The notes: a model not told the origin generated them from the letters alone. 64,000 bases of DNA from Granulicella sp049977105 (GCA_049977105.1 JBMFGX010000009.1:1-64000); one strand, 5' to 3'; numbered from the stretch's first letter, positions 8,263 to 18,270 are shown. Numbers and translations are program-made.

Positions 8263-11052
8263 ATGAACCAGGAACTACCGAAGGCATATGATCCCTCGCT
8301 GGTCGAAGAGAAGTGGTCCAAATTCTGGGTGGAAGAGCGGATCTTCTCCGTGCCCACTCCGAGCGATGCGAAGGTCTCCCAGCCGTTTGTGCAGCTACTG
8401 CCGCCACCCAATGTGACCGGGCGGCTGCACATGGGGCACATGCTCAACCAGACGGAGATGGACATCCTGACCCGCTGGCATCGCATGAGCGGCGATACGG
8501 CGGTCTGGGTGCCGGGAACGGACCACGCCGGGATCGCCACGCAGATGATGGTGGAGCGGCAACTTGCCGCTGAAGGAAAATCACGCACCGACTTCACGCG
8601 CGAGGCTTTCACAGAGCGCGTCTGGGCCTGGAAGCAGCAGTACGGTTCCGCGATCACCGACCAGATGCGCCGCCTGGGTGCCTCCGTGGACTGGAGCCGA
8701 GAGTACTTCACCATGGACGACCGTCTGTCCCACGCGGTGAAGGAGGCCTTTGTCCGTCTGTGGGAGCAGGGACTGATCTATCGCGGCGCCTACATTGTGA
8801 ACTGGGACCCGGTGCTGGGCACGGCGGTCTCTGACCTCGAGGTTGAGTCCGAAGAGCGCGCGGGCCACCTCTACCACATCCGTTACCCACTGGCCGACGG
8901 CTCTGCAAGCATCGTGATTGCGACCACGCGCCCGGAGACGATGCTGGGCGACACGGCTGTGGCCGTGCATCCAACGGACGAACGCTACCGGCATCTGGTG
9001 GGCAAGATGCTGAAGCTTCCTCTGGTGGGCAGGGAGATTCCGATTGTGGCCGACGACTGGGCGCAGCCGGAGTTTGGCACTGGAGCGGTAAAGGTAACGC
9101 CGGCTCACGATCCGAACGACTTTGCGATCGGCGAGCGGCATGAATTGCCCTCACCCAACATCATGGACAAGCAGGCGCGCATCGACCTGGAGGGCTCAGC
9201 CTACCACGGCCTGGACCGTTTTGAGGCTCGCCGCCGCATCGTGGCGGACCTGGAGGCCGCCGGGCTGCTGGTGGCCGTCAAAGATCATAGCCTTACCCTG
9301 CCGATCTCGCAGCGCACCGGCGCGATCATTGAACCACGGCTCTCCATGCAGTGGTTTCTGGCGGTGCATAAGAGCCCCAAGGCGGGCGGAGACAGCATTG
9401 CGGCCAACGCGGTTGCGGCCGTGCGCGAGGGTCACATCCAGTTCACTCCGGAGATGTACTCCAAGACGTACTTTGAGTGGATGAACAACATCCACGACTG
9501 GTGCCTGTCTCGCCAGCTGTGGTGGGGGCATCGCATCCCGGCGTGGCACTGCGCGGCGTGTAGCGAGATCAACGTTGCCCGTGAGGCGCCTGCCACCTGC
9601 CTGCACTGCGGCAGCACGGATCTGGTGCAGGAGACCGACGTGCTGGACACCTGGTTCTCCTCTGGCCTTTTGCCCTTTACCGTCTTCAACTGGACAGGAG
9701 ATCCAGCGATCGACAGGCGGAATCGGGATCTGGCGGCCTTTTATCCCACCCAGCTGCTGGTGACGGGATTCGATATTCTTTTCTTCTGGGTTGCGCGCAT
9801 GATCATGCTCGGCTGCCACTTTATGCTGGAGTTGCCCAACCCGGACGGCAGCCCGAGGGAGCTAAAGGACGCGGTGCCGTTCCGCGAGGTATACATCCAT
9901 GCATTGGTTCGGGATGCGGACCGGCAGAAGATGTCTAAGACCAAAGGCAACGTGATTGACCCGATTGAGATCATCACTCGCTACGGCACCGATGCGGTGC
10001 GCTTCACTCTGGCCAGCCAGGCGTCGCCGGGCACAGACATCGCCTTCAACGAGGCGCGGACTGAGGGGTATCGCGCGTTTGCCAATAAGATCTGGAACGC
10101 CGCACGATTTCTGCAGATGAACCTGGATCGCGCGCAGCAGGCCGGCTATCGAATCTCGCTGAGCGGCCGCGATTCGGCGTGGCTGGAGTTGGCGGAGAAC
10201 ACGCCGCTGGAGACCCGATGGATCTTCTCCCGCCTGAGCGCGGTAGCGGCGGAGGTGACGCGTGCGCTGTTTGCTTATCGGTTTGATGAGGCCGCCAGCG
10301 CGGTGTATCAGTTCTTCTGGGGCGAGTTCTGCGACTGGTACCTTGAGCTGGTCAAACTGCGGCTGAACTTTGAATTGGGGCAGAATCCGTTGACGGCGCT
10401 AACGCTGAACGCTCTGGTGAGCGTATTTGAGGCGGCTCTGCGTCTGCTCTCTCCCTTTATGCCCTTCCTGACCGAAGAGCTGTGGCAGGCCCTCTACGCC
10501 AGCGTCGGCACGCCCTGCCCTGCCCGGTCGATCGCGCTGACGCGTTATCCGCAGGCCAAAGAGTTTGCCGCTGATCAGGCTGCGGCGATGGAGATGGGGA
10601 CGCTTCAGGAACTGATCGTCACTGTGCGCGCCCTGCGCAAGGAGCTGGAGGTTCCGGAGAAGGAGTCTGTGCCCGTGCGTCTGCACGCCGACGGCTCGGT
10701 GGTTGCGCTTGCCCACGCCAACGCGGAGATGCTCGCTCGCATGGCTCGCGTGAGCCGCATCGAGGCGCTGAGCGAGGCGCTGAGCGGCTCTAACGCGCGC
10801 TCTACTCCAACCTTTGATGTGGCTATCGTCTACGAGCGGCAGGTGGATGTGGCAGCCGAGCGAGAGCGTTTGAACCGCGAGCTTGTCCGCCTGAATAAAG
10901 GTCTGGAATCTGCCGAAAAGCAACTCAACAACGAGGGATTCCTGGCCCGCGCCCCGGGGCACATTGTGGAAGGCCTGCGCAAACAGCATGCGGAGACGCT
11001 GGGGCTGAAGCAGAAGGTGGAGGCGGCCCTGGCGGCTTTGCCGCAGGGCTAG
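8263..11052 (+). CDS. valS: Valyl-tRNA synthetase
   Basis: This 929-residue class Ia aminoacyl-tRNA synthetase charges tRNA-Val. The HIGH-like motif HMGH (56-59) follows PPPNVTGRL, and KMSKT is at 556-560. Between them lies the CP1 editing domain, with the ATTRPETMLGDTAV signature and a DWCLSRQLWWGHRIP region with a zinc-knuckle-like CXXC pair around residues 430-450. The C-terminal coiled coil (ERERLNRELVRLNKGLESAE) is typical of ValS. Length and domain order are normal. Confidence 0.98.
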   Translation: MNQELPKAYDPSLVEEKWSKFWVEERIFSVPTPSDAKVSQPFVQLLPPPNVTGRLHMGHMLNQTEMDILTRWHRMSGDTAVWVPGTDHAGIATQMMVERQLAAEGKSRTDFTREAFTERVWAWKQQYGSAITDQMRRLGASVDWSREYFTMDDRLSHAVKEAFVRLWEQGLIYRGAYIVNWDPVLGTAVSDLEVESEERAGHLYHIRYPLADGSASIVIATTRPETMLGDTAVAVHPTDERYRHLVGKMLKLPLVGREIPIVADDWAQPEFGTGAVKVTPAHDPNDFAIGERHELPSPNIMDKQARIDLEGSAYHGLDRFEARRRIVADLEAAGLLVAVKDHSLTLPISQRTGAIIEPRLSMQWFLAVHKSPKAGGDSIAANAVAAVREGHIQFTPEMYSKTYFEWMNNIHDWCLSRQLWWGHRIPAWHCAACSEINVAREAPATCLHCGSTDLVQETDVLDTWFSSGLLPFTVFNWTGDPAIDRRNRDLAAFYPTQLLVTGFDILFFWVARMIMLGCHFMLELPNPDGSPRELKDAVPFREVYIHALVRDADRQKMSKTKGNVIDPIEIITRYGTDAVRFTLASQASPGTDIAFNEARTEGYRAFANKIWNAARFLQMNLDRAQQAGYRISLSGRDSAWLELAENTPLETRWIFSRLSAVAAEVTRALFAYRFDEAASAVYQFFWGEFCDWYLELVKLRLNFELGQNPLTALTLNALVSVFEAALRLLSPFMPFLTEELWQALYASVGTPCPARSIALTRYPQAKEFAADQAAAMEMGTLQELIVTVRALRKELEVPEKESVPVRLHADGSVVALAHANAEMLARMARVSRIEALSEALSGSNARSTPTFDVAIVYERQVDVAAERERLNRELVRLNKGLESAEKQLNNEGFLARAPGHIVEGLRKQHAETLGLKQKVEAALAALPQG

Positions 11053-11156
11053 GCGCGGGGTCGGCTTCCCAAGCTGTTCCGGCTGCGTCCAATAGGCGCT
11101 GAGCGTGTTACCCATCACGCGCTTTGCCGCCAACAACCTGACCCGGAGTTTTACCG

Positions 11157-11366
11157 ATGGCCTTTCCGATAAAAGCCTGTGTCCTTTGCGGAGAAGAGTT
11201 TGAACTGCGTCCGGACAAGCCGGGCTACGCGAACCGCTGCCCATCCTGCTCCACGCCGGAACCAACAGAGACCGTGGGGCAAAGCCCTGTTGCCTCCAGG
11301 GATCGCGAGGCCAATGCCGCTCGCCGCGAGGCCATGCGCAACTTGCTGTACCGCAGAGACAGCTAG
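11157..11366 (+). CDS. Small zinc-ribbon protein
   Basis: A 69-residue protein with two CXXC pairs (Cys8/Cys11 and Cys28/Cys31), a compact treble-clef or zinc-ribbon layout. A charged helical tail rich in Arg and Ala follows (SRDREANAARREAMRNLLYR). GGAG lies 9 nt before the ATG. It is about 100 nt after valS on the same strand and may be cotranscribed. Such small ribbons often bind nucleic acid or a protein partner; no specific role can be assigned. Confidence 0.7.
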   Translation: MAFPIKACVLCGEEFELRPDKPGYANRCPSCSTPEPTETVGQSPVASRDREANAARREAMRNLLYRRDS

Positions 11367-11976
11367 CAAGACCGACGAGCAAAATGTAGTGGATGGCTGG
11401 AGGAGAACGGCTTGACTGGAGGATCCGTCTGGATTGCGCGGGGCGTGGAGTCTGTTTGACGCGGGGTTTGCCTGGAGTTGGATGTCCGCGTCGGGCTCTA
11501 CGGCTGACGCGAGTGTTCATGGCGTGCGTAACGCTCTTCTTGCCGGCAGCAAGTGCGCTGTTTGCTGTTTGGCTTCTTGCACAGGCATGACCTGGCGAGA
11601 CAGATGATGCGGCGTGAAGGTGAGTACAAGACAGAGACCGCGCGTGGTCTACGCAGATAGGTAGACAGATAGATGAGTTCACCCATGAATGCTGGGCGAG
11701 ATTCTGGTTGCGACTTGCGCTCACGGGGCTTTTCGGTCGTTCTCAGGTAGGCGCTCGGCAGAAGGGTGTGAGCTTGCCCAGGGTGAGGCGAGACGAAGAG
11801 GCAGATTCCTGAAGCAGTTGGGCTGTTTCCATGAAAGCGCCATGTCCCAGAGGAGGACGTTCTTTGCCCTGCTGCAGCGGGCGAGGCCATGCGGGACCTT
11901 TGCTATTGCGCCGACGTTTTCGGATCAATCAGAAGAGATTGTCTGGTAGAGTTGTGGATCGTGGAGGAACCTGATC
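11367..11976. other. Intergenic region upstream of the GH38-like gene
   Basis: About 600 nt without a supportable gene. The open frames on both strands have poor start signals and no domain. A short degenerate repeat of GATAG/GACAG units occurs near 11654-11675. The region presumably contains the promoter for the following secreted enzyme. Confidence 0.45.
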
Positions 11977-14900
11977 ATGGCCAGGAGATTTGCAGCCGGA
12001 GTGGTTCTGTTATCCGCCGCCTTTCTGACGGCTGGAAGCGCCTTTGGAGAGCAGACGGCAGGAAGCCAGAACGCTGTCGTCTTTCGTGTGGGTGGGTTTG
12101 ACCGTTCGTCGTTCGAGTTCGGCTCCGGAACTCCCAAAAAACCAGTGACGTTCATCGTCGGCCAGAGCAATCCGGCGGAGGACTGGTATGCCACGCAGCC
12201 GGCGGTCTTCCAATCCGGCGCTGGAGAGACTGGCGCGGATGCGGCGTCGGCTCCCAGAGCGATCCAGTTCTCTCTGGATAGCACCCCACATGGGGCCTTT
12301 CGGCTTCACGCGGCTTTGCTCATCGAGTCCTCCAGCGTGCCTGCGCTGCGCATCGATATCAACGGGCGGCGAGGTCTGCTCTATCTGCATCCCAGGCTCG
12401 ACTACAACAACGGCGATCAGGGAAGCTCATTTTACGCGGCCTACTCCCATGCTGACGTGGTATTCGATTTTCCTGCGCACTACTTGAAGAAGGGGAAGAA
12501 TCGAATCACGTTTCAGGCGGTGGAAGAGGCCAGGCAGACCATCCCCGGCGCCAGCCTGACGTATGACGCCGTTGAACTTGATCGTATTGCCTACCAACAC
12601 AGTTTCTCTTCGGCTCGGATAGAACCTACCGTCTTCTTTGATCAGGAGAACGGCGGCTCCAGAGAAGAGGTGGACGTCTTCATCACCTCTGCGGGTCCAC
12701 TGAAGGCCGGAGCTAAGGTGGAACTTAATTTGAACGGCAAAGTCTATCGCCAGGCTGCGCCCGGCAATCAGGATCTGGGCGATGAGAAGCTCGTGTTTTC
12801 ACTGCCTGACTTCCCAAGCGGCACAAAGGCGCAGCTTGGCTGGAGCGCCGGGACACGCAAAGAGCATCTGGAGGCAGCGATCAGCCCGCAGAAGAGGTGG
12901 ACTATCTTTCTGGCTCCGGAGATTCACCTGGACGTAGGCTACTCAGACTACCAAGGCAAGGTGGCTGCGATTCATAGCCAGAATATTGATGAGGCGCTGG
13001 GGATGATGGAGCGCAATCCGAAGTTCCGATACAGCCTGGACGGGGAGTGGGACCTGGAGCAGTTCTTCCGAACCCACACGGTCGCGGATCAGGAGCGTGC
13101 CATCCAAGCCATCCGGGACCACAAGCTGTACGTGCCGGCGCAGTATGCCAATCTGCTCACCGGCTTCCCTACCGCCGAAACGCTGATTCGCTCTCTGTAT
13201 CCCAGTGCGGAGTTCAGCCGTGAGCATCAAGCTCCGTTTAACTACGCGAACATCACGGATGTTCCGTCATTTTCCTGGTCGTATGCCTCGATTCTGGCCT
13301 CTGCGGGAGTTCATGATCTTGCCGCAGGCAGCAACAACTACCGTGCTCCGGTGCTGCTTCAGGGTCGGCTGAATCAGAGCTCGCCCATGTGGTGGGAGGG
13401 TCCGGACGGAGGCAAGGTGCTGCTCTGGTATTCGCGCCACTATATGCAGATGCAGTTTTTCTTCGGGCTACCGCAGGTGGCGGATGCGGGCAGAGATACG
13501 TTGCCGCTGTTCCTGCAGATGTATGAGCATCCAGGTTACGTTGGCGATGAGACGCTGATGTATGGCACGCAGGTAGAAAATTCTGATCTGTTCCTGCAGC
13601 AGGCGCACCTGGTTGAGCAATGGAACAAGGTCTACGCGTATCCTCACCTGGAGTACTCCGGATTTCACCATGCGCTGCAGAGCATCCAGCAGCAGTTCGG
13701 GAGCAAGATCCCCACACTCCAGGGAGACGGCGGCCCTTATTGGGAGGATGGTATTGCGTCAGATGCTTCTTATGCGGGAATGGAGCGCTGGAATGAAGGG
13801 CTTGCGCCCACAGCGGAAAAATTCGCCACGCTCACCTCTATCGTGAACCCGCGGCTGCGGGCCGACAAGAGCGCTCTGGACCGCATGTGGCAGAACATGG
13901 TCCTGATGGATGAGCACACCTGGGACTCCAGCGATAGCGTCAGCGACCCCACGAGCATGGAGGCGGTGGGCCAGCAGGCAGTCAAGAATCAATACGCGAT
14001 GCGTGCGCGCGGCCTGGCGGATTTCATCACCCGCAATAGTATGGCGAGCCTGGCGAACGCCATTCCGGCGGGTGCGGGAAGGGTGATCGTCTTCAATAGT
14101 CTCAACTGGAAGCAGAGCAAGTTGGTTGCGATGGATCTCCGGAAGAACTCCGAACTGCTGGATACGACGAGCGGTGAGAAGGTTCCATTTGAAGTTTTGA
14201 GCAGCGGTCCGGACTTTAACCACATTCAGTTTTTAGCGACGGATGTTCCCGCAGTGGGCTACAAGGTTTATAAGACGCAGCCTGCGACTGCTCCGGCGGT
14301 AACTGCCCCAGACCACAGGCTGACGATGGAGAACGCTTTTTACCGGATCATGCTTGATCCCACAACTGGCGCGGTGAAAAGCATCTTTGACAAGCAACTG
14401 CAACGCGAGCTGGTGAACGGCAAGAGCCCCTACCGATTTGGACAATATCTTTACGTGACCGGCGGCGACAAAGGGCCGAACACGCTGCTGGAGTACAGCC
14501 ACGTCTATCCCAGGCCGGAGTTAGTGGTTCATCCTGCGGAAGGAGGCAGCCTGATCTCGGTAGCCCACACGCCCTATGGATGGGTTGCACGAATGCGGAG
14601 CCACGATGTCAACACGCCCGAAATCGACACTCGGATTCGGCTGTTCGATGGAAGCAAGAAGATTGAATTTATCGAAGACATTCAAAAGAAGAGCGTGGAT
14701 ACCAAGGAGGGGATTTACTTTGCATTCCCCTTCTCCATGGATCATCCGCAGTTCCAATACGAGATTCAAAATGGAGTGGTTGATCCAGCGAAGAATATGT
14801 ACCCCGGCGCGGGGCATGAGTGGTTCTCTGTGCAGCACTGGATCGCGCTGCAACAGAATGGGCTCTCCGTGGCTCTGCTACCGCTGGACGCGGCGCTTGC

Positions 14901-15525
14901 GACCCTCGGCGACATCAACCGCGGAGCATGGCCGGAGCAGTTCGGAGACCGGCCCGGGAATGTGTTTTCCTACATCATGAATAACTACTGGGACACGAAC
15001 TATCGAGCCGGACAAGGCGGCCACTTTGAGTTCCATTACGTCCTCACCAGCGCCTCTGCCACCAACCCAGCTGCGCTGAGCCGGCTGGGATGGGAGGAGA
15101 TCACTCCTCTCGAAGCGGATACGGTAACAACTCAGGATAAGGCACTGACAACTTCTGAAGAAGAGGAGCGAGGGAGTCTGCTGGCCGTCAAGATGTTGGC
15201 GCAGTCCGGAGCGGCCTGTGTTCTGAATCCACACCAGGGTAGCTTTCTGGATGGGAGCGATCCGGATCTTCTGTTTGATACCTGGAAGCCGGCCGAGGAT
15301 GGGGATGGCTCGATCCTGCGCTTTCTGGATCTGGGCGGAGGGCCGCGCACGGTCTGGGTTCGGTTGCCGTACCTGCATCTGAAGGCGGCGTGGCAGACTG
15401 ACTCCGTGGAGAGAGACGAGCAGCAACTTCCGCTGAGCGGGGACAGCGGCTTCCGCTTTATGGTTCACCCACATGAGATTGTCTCTGTGCGGGTTGTCGG
15501 CACGGACGTCTGCGAGGCGAAGTAA
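11977..15525 (+). CDS. Secreted carbohydrate-active protein: PL4-like domain plus GH38-like catalytic domain
   Basis: A 1182-residue protein with a signal peptide (about 1-24, ending GSAFG). Residues about 30-200 resemble the carbohydrate-binding domain of rhamnogalacturonan lyases (FRLHAALLIESSSVPALRID, then RGLLYLHPRLDYNNGDQGSS). From about 305 the protein resembles GH38 alpha-mannosidases. His317 and Asp319 in HLDVGYSD are the probable metal ligands. GEWDLEQFF follows, and Asp428 in TDVPSFSW is the candidate nucleophile. The C-terminal half has the beta-sandwich features of GH38 (YRIMLDPTTGAVKSIFDKQLQRE, split over 790-815). The usual HxDxxW motif is replaced by HxDxGYSD. It probably acts on a plant or fungal glycan; the linkage is unknown. 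Confidence 0.8.
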   Translation: MARRFAAGVVLLSAAFLTAGSAFGEQTAGSQNAVVFRVGGFDRSSFEFGSGTPKKPVTFIVGQSNPAEDWYATQPAVFQSGAGETGADAASAPRAIQFSLDSTPHGAFRLHAALLIESSSVPALRIDINGRRGLLYLHPRLDYNNGDQGSSFYAAYSHADVVFDFPAHYLKKGKNRITFQAVEEARQTIPGASLTYDAVELDRIAYQHSFSSARIEPTVFFDQENGGSREEVDVFITSAGPLKAGAKVELNLNGKVYRQAAPGNQDLGDEKLVFSLPDFPSGTKAQLGWSAGTRKEHLEAAISPQKRWTIFLAPEIHLDVGYSDYQGKVAAIHSQNIDEALGMMERNPKFRYSLDGEWDLEQFFRTHTVADQERAIQAIRDHKLYVPAQYANLLTGFPTAETLIRSLYPSAEFSREHQAPFNYANITDVPSFSWSYASILASAGVHDLAAGSNNYRAPVLLQGRLNQSSPMWWEGPDGGKVLLWYSRHYMQMQFFFGLPQVADAGRDTLPLFLQMYEHPGYVGDETLMYGTQVENSDLFLQQAHLVEQWNKVYAYPHLEYSGFHHALQSIQQQFGSKIPTLQGDGGPYWEDGIASDASYAGMERWNEGLAPTAEKFATLTSIVNPRLRADKSALDRMWQNMVLMDEHTWDSSDSVSDPTSMEAVGQQAVKNQYAMRARGLADFITRNSMASLANAIPAGAGRVIVFNSLNWKQSKLVAMDLRKNSELLDTTSGEKVPFEVLSSGPDFNHIQFLATDVPAVGYKVYKTQPATAPAVTAPDHRLTMENAFYRIMLDPTTGAVKSIFDKQLQRELVNGKSPYRFGQYLYVTGGDKGPNTLLEYSHVYPRPELVVHPAEGGSLISVAHTPYGWVARMRSHDVNTPEIDTRIRLFDGSKKIEFIEDIQKKSVDTKEGIYFAFPFSMDHPQFQYEIQNGVVDPAKNMYPGAGHEWFSVQHWIALQQNGLSVALLPLDAALATLGDINRGAWPEQFGDRPGNVFSYIMNNYWDTNYRAGQGGHFEFHYVLTSASATNPAALSRLGWEEITPLEADTVTTQDKALTTSEEEERGSLLAVKMLAQSGAACVLNPHQGSFLDGSDPDLLFDTWKPAEDGDGSILRFLDLGGGPRTVWVRLPYLHLKAAWQTDSVERDEQQLPLSGDSGFRFMVHPHEIVSVRVVGTDVCEAK

Positions 15526-15554
15526 AAGACCTGCGTTTGAATGGGAGATTGGCT

Positions 15555-15577
15555 CCTTGCCGCCGCAGCGGCGAAGG
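15555..15577 (+). terminator. Weak hairpin after the GH38-like gene
   Basis: CCTTGCCGC (15555-15563) pairs with GCGGCGAAGG (15568-15577) around a CGCA loop with one bulged G. It starts 30 nt after the stop codon. No U-run follows, so termination activity is doubtful. Confidence 0.25.
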
Positions 15578-15669
15578 TAAACCGTCCAGACCTGTAGGTT
15601 CTGTCTCAAACGGGGCGTGCAACGCGCAATTCGGCTGGTTCCTCGCGGCTGACCCAGTCCCAAAGCGCC

Positions 15670-15720
15670 TTGGGGGAGAAAAGGTGCTCCGGATAGGATC
15701 CAGAGCCTTTTCTCCCCCAA
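15670..15720. repeat. Long palindrome (REP-like or bidirectional terminator)
   Basis: TTGGGGGAGAAAAGG (15670-15684) is exactly complementary to CCTTTTCTCCCCCAA (15706-15720). The interior can continue pairing (CTC/GAG and GGAT/ATCC) with small bulges, so nearly the whole 51 nt folds. It lies between two convergent genes. On the plus strand no U-tract follows, although the second arm itself carries TTTTCT. It may be a bidirectional terminator or a member of a dispersed palindromic family. Confidence 0.75.
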
Positions 15721-15930
15721 AGGTCGTTAGCGAACGTTCTTCGCGCCGACAGGCTTTTTCTAACCCGAGGGCTTGCTCCCACCGCCCTTGAACCTTGTGT
15801 TTGCCAAGGGCGATGGGATGAATGGGCAGAGAGTGAGATCATCGAAGCGGATCCTGAATCCCTGCCAGGCATGCAGTCCGCATGCAGCAAGCGGCTTGAG
15901 GGAAGCTACGGCAACTACATTGTTGCAGCA

Positions 15931-17740
15931 CTACCAGTTCCAGCCCTGACTTTGGTTCATCGTCTGAAGGGCGGTGAGCACCTGAGCCGGTGAGCCGACA
16001 AGGAGGAAGACATCACACGTGACGCTTTCATCAATATTTGGACCGGCATGGTTGGGCGCCAGCAATCCACTAAAGCGAACCACCGGCACAATTGTTGTGA
16101 ATTTGGCGTTGTATGTAACTCCGTTCAATGTCTCCGTGTTCGGAGCTGTCACAGGTGCATAGCTTGTGATTCCCATATAGGAGGGAACGGTAGAAACTCG
16201 ACGGTCTAAGGTGATGCTCTTGCCAGTGGTGACGTCTGTTTCCGTGATCTGCTGCGCGTTCACCGGATCCGTCTGGGGAAGATACATGGCAATGATGGTA
16301 TTTGGCTGGGATGGATTTTCAAGGGCCACGACGGATGCACAGGGTGAGGGGGCAGTGCCGGGAGTGATGTAGGCGTGATAGACGAGCCCGGGTGTTTGGG
16401 GATTCACGGGCTGAGGGTTCGACCATCCCGTGCAGGTTGGGTTCAACGCGATATAGTCCGTGTAGCCAGCGTTGAGCTGGATACGCATGCCGGTATCAAA
16501 CTGTCCAATGCCCAGGTCTGTATCGGTCAACGCTACTGTGGAGAGCGAGTTGGAGCTTGCAACGTTGCTATAAGCTTGCAGGCCCTCATAATACGCAGTG
16601 TTGAGAACCGGGGTGTTTGGGTTGGTGGGGGTGGCATAGGTGGCGGCAGGACCGAACTCATAGATTGGGCTGAAATTAGAGCTTGTCTGCGGTGTTTGCC
16701 ATGTTGTGGCTCCAGGATTGACGGTTCCACCCGGATCCTGCAGATAGGTCATCATGAAGTTGTACTCGAAGATGGACGCGGTATTGCCACCGAGATTACT
16801 GGCGTCCTGATAGAAACCCTGGAAACCGATTTCGCTGGCGAGCTGCTGGTTACCGGAGATATTGGCTGCTTGCTCCTGACTGAATATCCCATTGGTGACC
16901 GTGCTGGTGTTGCATGAGGGGATGGGATTGGTGGCGCTGGGATCGTAGTAACTGAGGGGGAAGAAGCAGAAGCCGGGATTGAGGAAGAGGGGTAACGCGT
17001 AGGGAGCGATGTTGATGCGACCGCCGGGGCCCTGTGTGGATGGGGTAAGGGTGAGGGTAACTGGCGTACCGACTCCATCTATAATGCCCGCTTGGGTGGG
17101 GTTATAAAAGCTGGAGTGGAGGCTATCACGGATATCACTCTGGAAGCCACGGCCATAGGCGATGGCAATGAGGTTTCCATTGGCGCCAGAGCCCATGTTG
17201 AGGTAATTCACATAGCCGCCCCCATTACAGTCCGCGCCGAGGGTGACGCCCTGGCTGGTGATGTCGGCTTGATGGGCTGAAAAGTCACTGACGGCGTATT
17301 CGACCTGGGGATTCCAGCCTGCACAGGAGTTGGCTGAGGCTGTATTGGCGGTATAGGTCTGGGTGGTTTACTGTGGAGATGTTTCCGCTGGAGTCTTGAG
17401 CGACGGCGTTGATGGTGGCTCCGCCCAGCAGTGTGAAGCAGGGGGTGGTGGCGCTGGCAGCGCATGTGCTTCCATTGATGGCTGAAGGCGTGCTTCCGTT
17501 CAGGGTGTAGATGATGGTGCTGCCGGATTCAGTGTCGGTTATGTAAACGGGCGTGTTGCCTGAAACAGAGGTATTGGTTGGGGAGATGGTGGGCGCGGAG
17601 ACTGAAGATACCGGAGGCGTGGGTGTCGTGCTTCCGGATGAGGACGAGCTACTGCAACCCGATGAGCCAAAACACGCGATGAACACGAGGCCATATAAAC
17701 CAGCGCGGCACAAGAGATTGATTCGTAGGGTGCGATGCAT
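15931..17740 (-). pseudogene. Lipoprotein with a chitobiase-C-terminal-like domain, broken by one frameshift
   Basis: The first frame (17740 to about 17367) starts with a signal peptide ending in the lipobox FGSSGC, then a Ser-rich linker. A CHB_HEX_C_1-like domain follows (NTPVYITDTESGSTIIYTLN) and reaches SSGNISTV. Reading in the next frame then continues as TTQTYTANTASANSCAGWNP and runs in frame to the stop at 15931, through YVNYLNMGSGANGN. Removing one T from the TTT at 17367-17369 restores a single protein of about 600 residues. The long C-terminal part is not recognised. AAGGAAGA precedes the ATG. This is either a sequencing or assembly error or a recent inactivating insertion, because the rest of the frame is undamaged. 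Confidence 0.75.
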
Positions 17741-17822
17741 GAATAAGGTCTTCCTTTGAGGTTCAATGATATGTCCCCCGTCTCCGCGGCTTCAAAATCC
17801 AGATCGGCGACCGACCCGGAAC

Positions 17823-18239
17823 CTAAGAGGACCTCGGTTTTCTGGACGATTTCGTCCTGGAAGTCTGTTTGGAGCCCTTTTTTTCGGCCTCCGTAGTGGA
17901 GGCTGGCAGGGCGCCGAGCTGCTCATCCGCCCATCGCTCGCAGGCTTCCCAGTAACCTTCCAGATTCTGGCGGAATCTCTGTCCGGCTTCGATCTGCGAG
18001 CGCACCACGGGAACCTGTTCGGCTGACAGATAGCGGGAACGAGTCTTGCCCGCAACCTTTTGGGTCAGAGCGTAGTAAGGGCCGTGGGCCGCCTCGGGAT
18101 CGTGCTGGCAGGCACAAGCAGGCTGTCCGCACTTCATGCGCCGTTCATAGAGCGAGCCCCGTCGCATCGGCTGGGGATCAGACAGTGCTGCTGCCAGACG
18201 GGCTATGGGGGAAGAAATCTCCCGGGTGGGACGGCTCAT
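17823..18239 (-). CDS. DUF6788-like small protein
   Basis: A 138-residue protein with a basic N-terminus (MSRPTREISSPIARL) and the feature RMKCGQPACACQHDPEAAHG, a CxxxxCxC cluster followed by GPYYALTQKVAGKTRSRYL. A helical region and a Lys/Arg/Ser-rich tail follow. It resembles the DUF6788 family, whose members are often found next to transposase genes; that association is from memory. No transposase is present here, so this may be the remnant of an insertion element or a domesticated gene. The start at 18239 has GGAGG 8 nt upstream; longer in-frame starts have no such site. Confidence 0.65.
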   Translation of the reverse strand: MSRPTREISSPIARLAAALSDPQPMRRGSLYERRMKCGQPACACQHDPEAAHGPYYALTQKVAGKTRSRYLSAEQVPVVRSQIEAGQRFRQNLEGYWEACERWADEQLGALPASTTEAEKKGSKQTSRTKSSRKPRSS

Positions 18240-18253
18240 GCTTGAATCCTCCG

Positions 18254-18270
18254 GCTGTATATTGTACAGC
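18254..18270. promoter_or_regulatory. Palindromic operator candidate between DUF6788-like gene and trp operon
   Basis: GCTGTA (18254-18259) and TACAGC (18265-18270) form a perfect inverted repeat around TATTG. It lies directly upstream of the GGAGG site of the minus-strand gene and upstream of the trp leader. It looks like a LexA box, but the half-sites are one nucleotide too close for the CTG-N10-CAG form. A dimeric repressor site is plausible. Confidence 0.35.

Larger units (their letters stand above)
15526..15930. other. Intergenic region between convergent genes, with two hairpins
   Basis: This separates the GH38-like gene (+) from the broken lipoprotein gene (-). It contains a bulged hairpin at 15555-15577 (CCTTGCCGC/GCGGCGAAGG) and a much stronger palindrome at 15670-15720. 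No gene was seen. Confidence 0.55.

Noticed and set aside
11393..11590. 65-codon frame with a hydrophobic end
   Set aside because: Start context is poor, the N-terminal half is Arg/Gly-rich, and it has no recognisable family.
18254..18270. LexA/SOS box
   Set aside because: CTG and CAG half-sites are separated by 9 nt, one less than the E. coli-type box, and neither neighbour is a DNA-repair gene.
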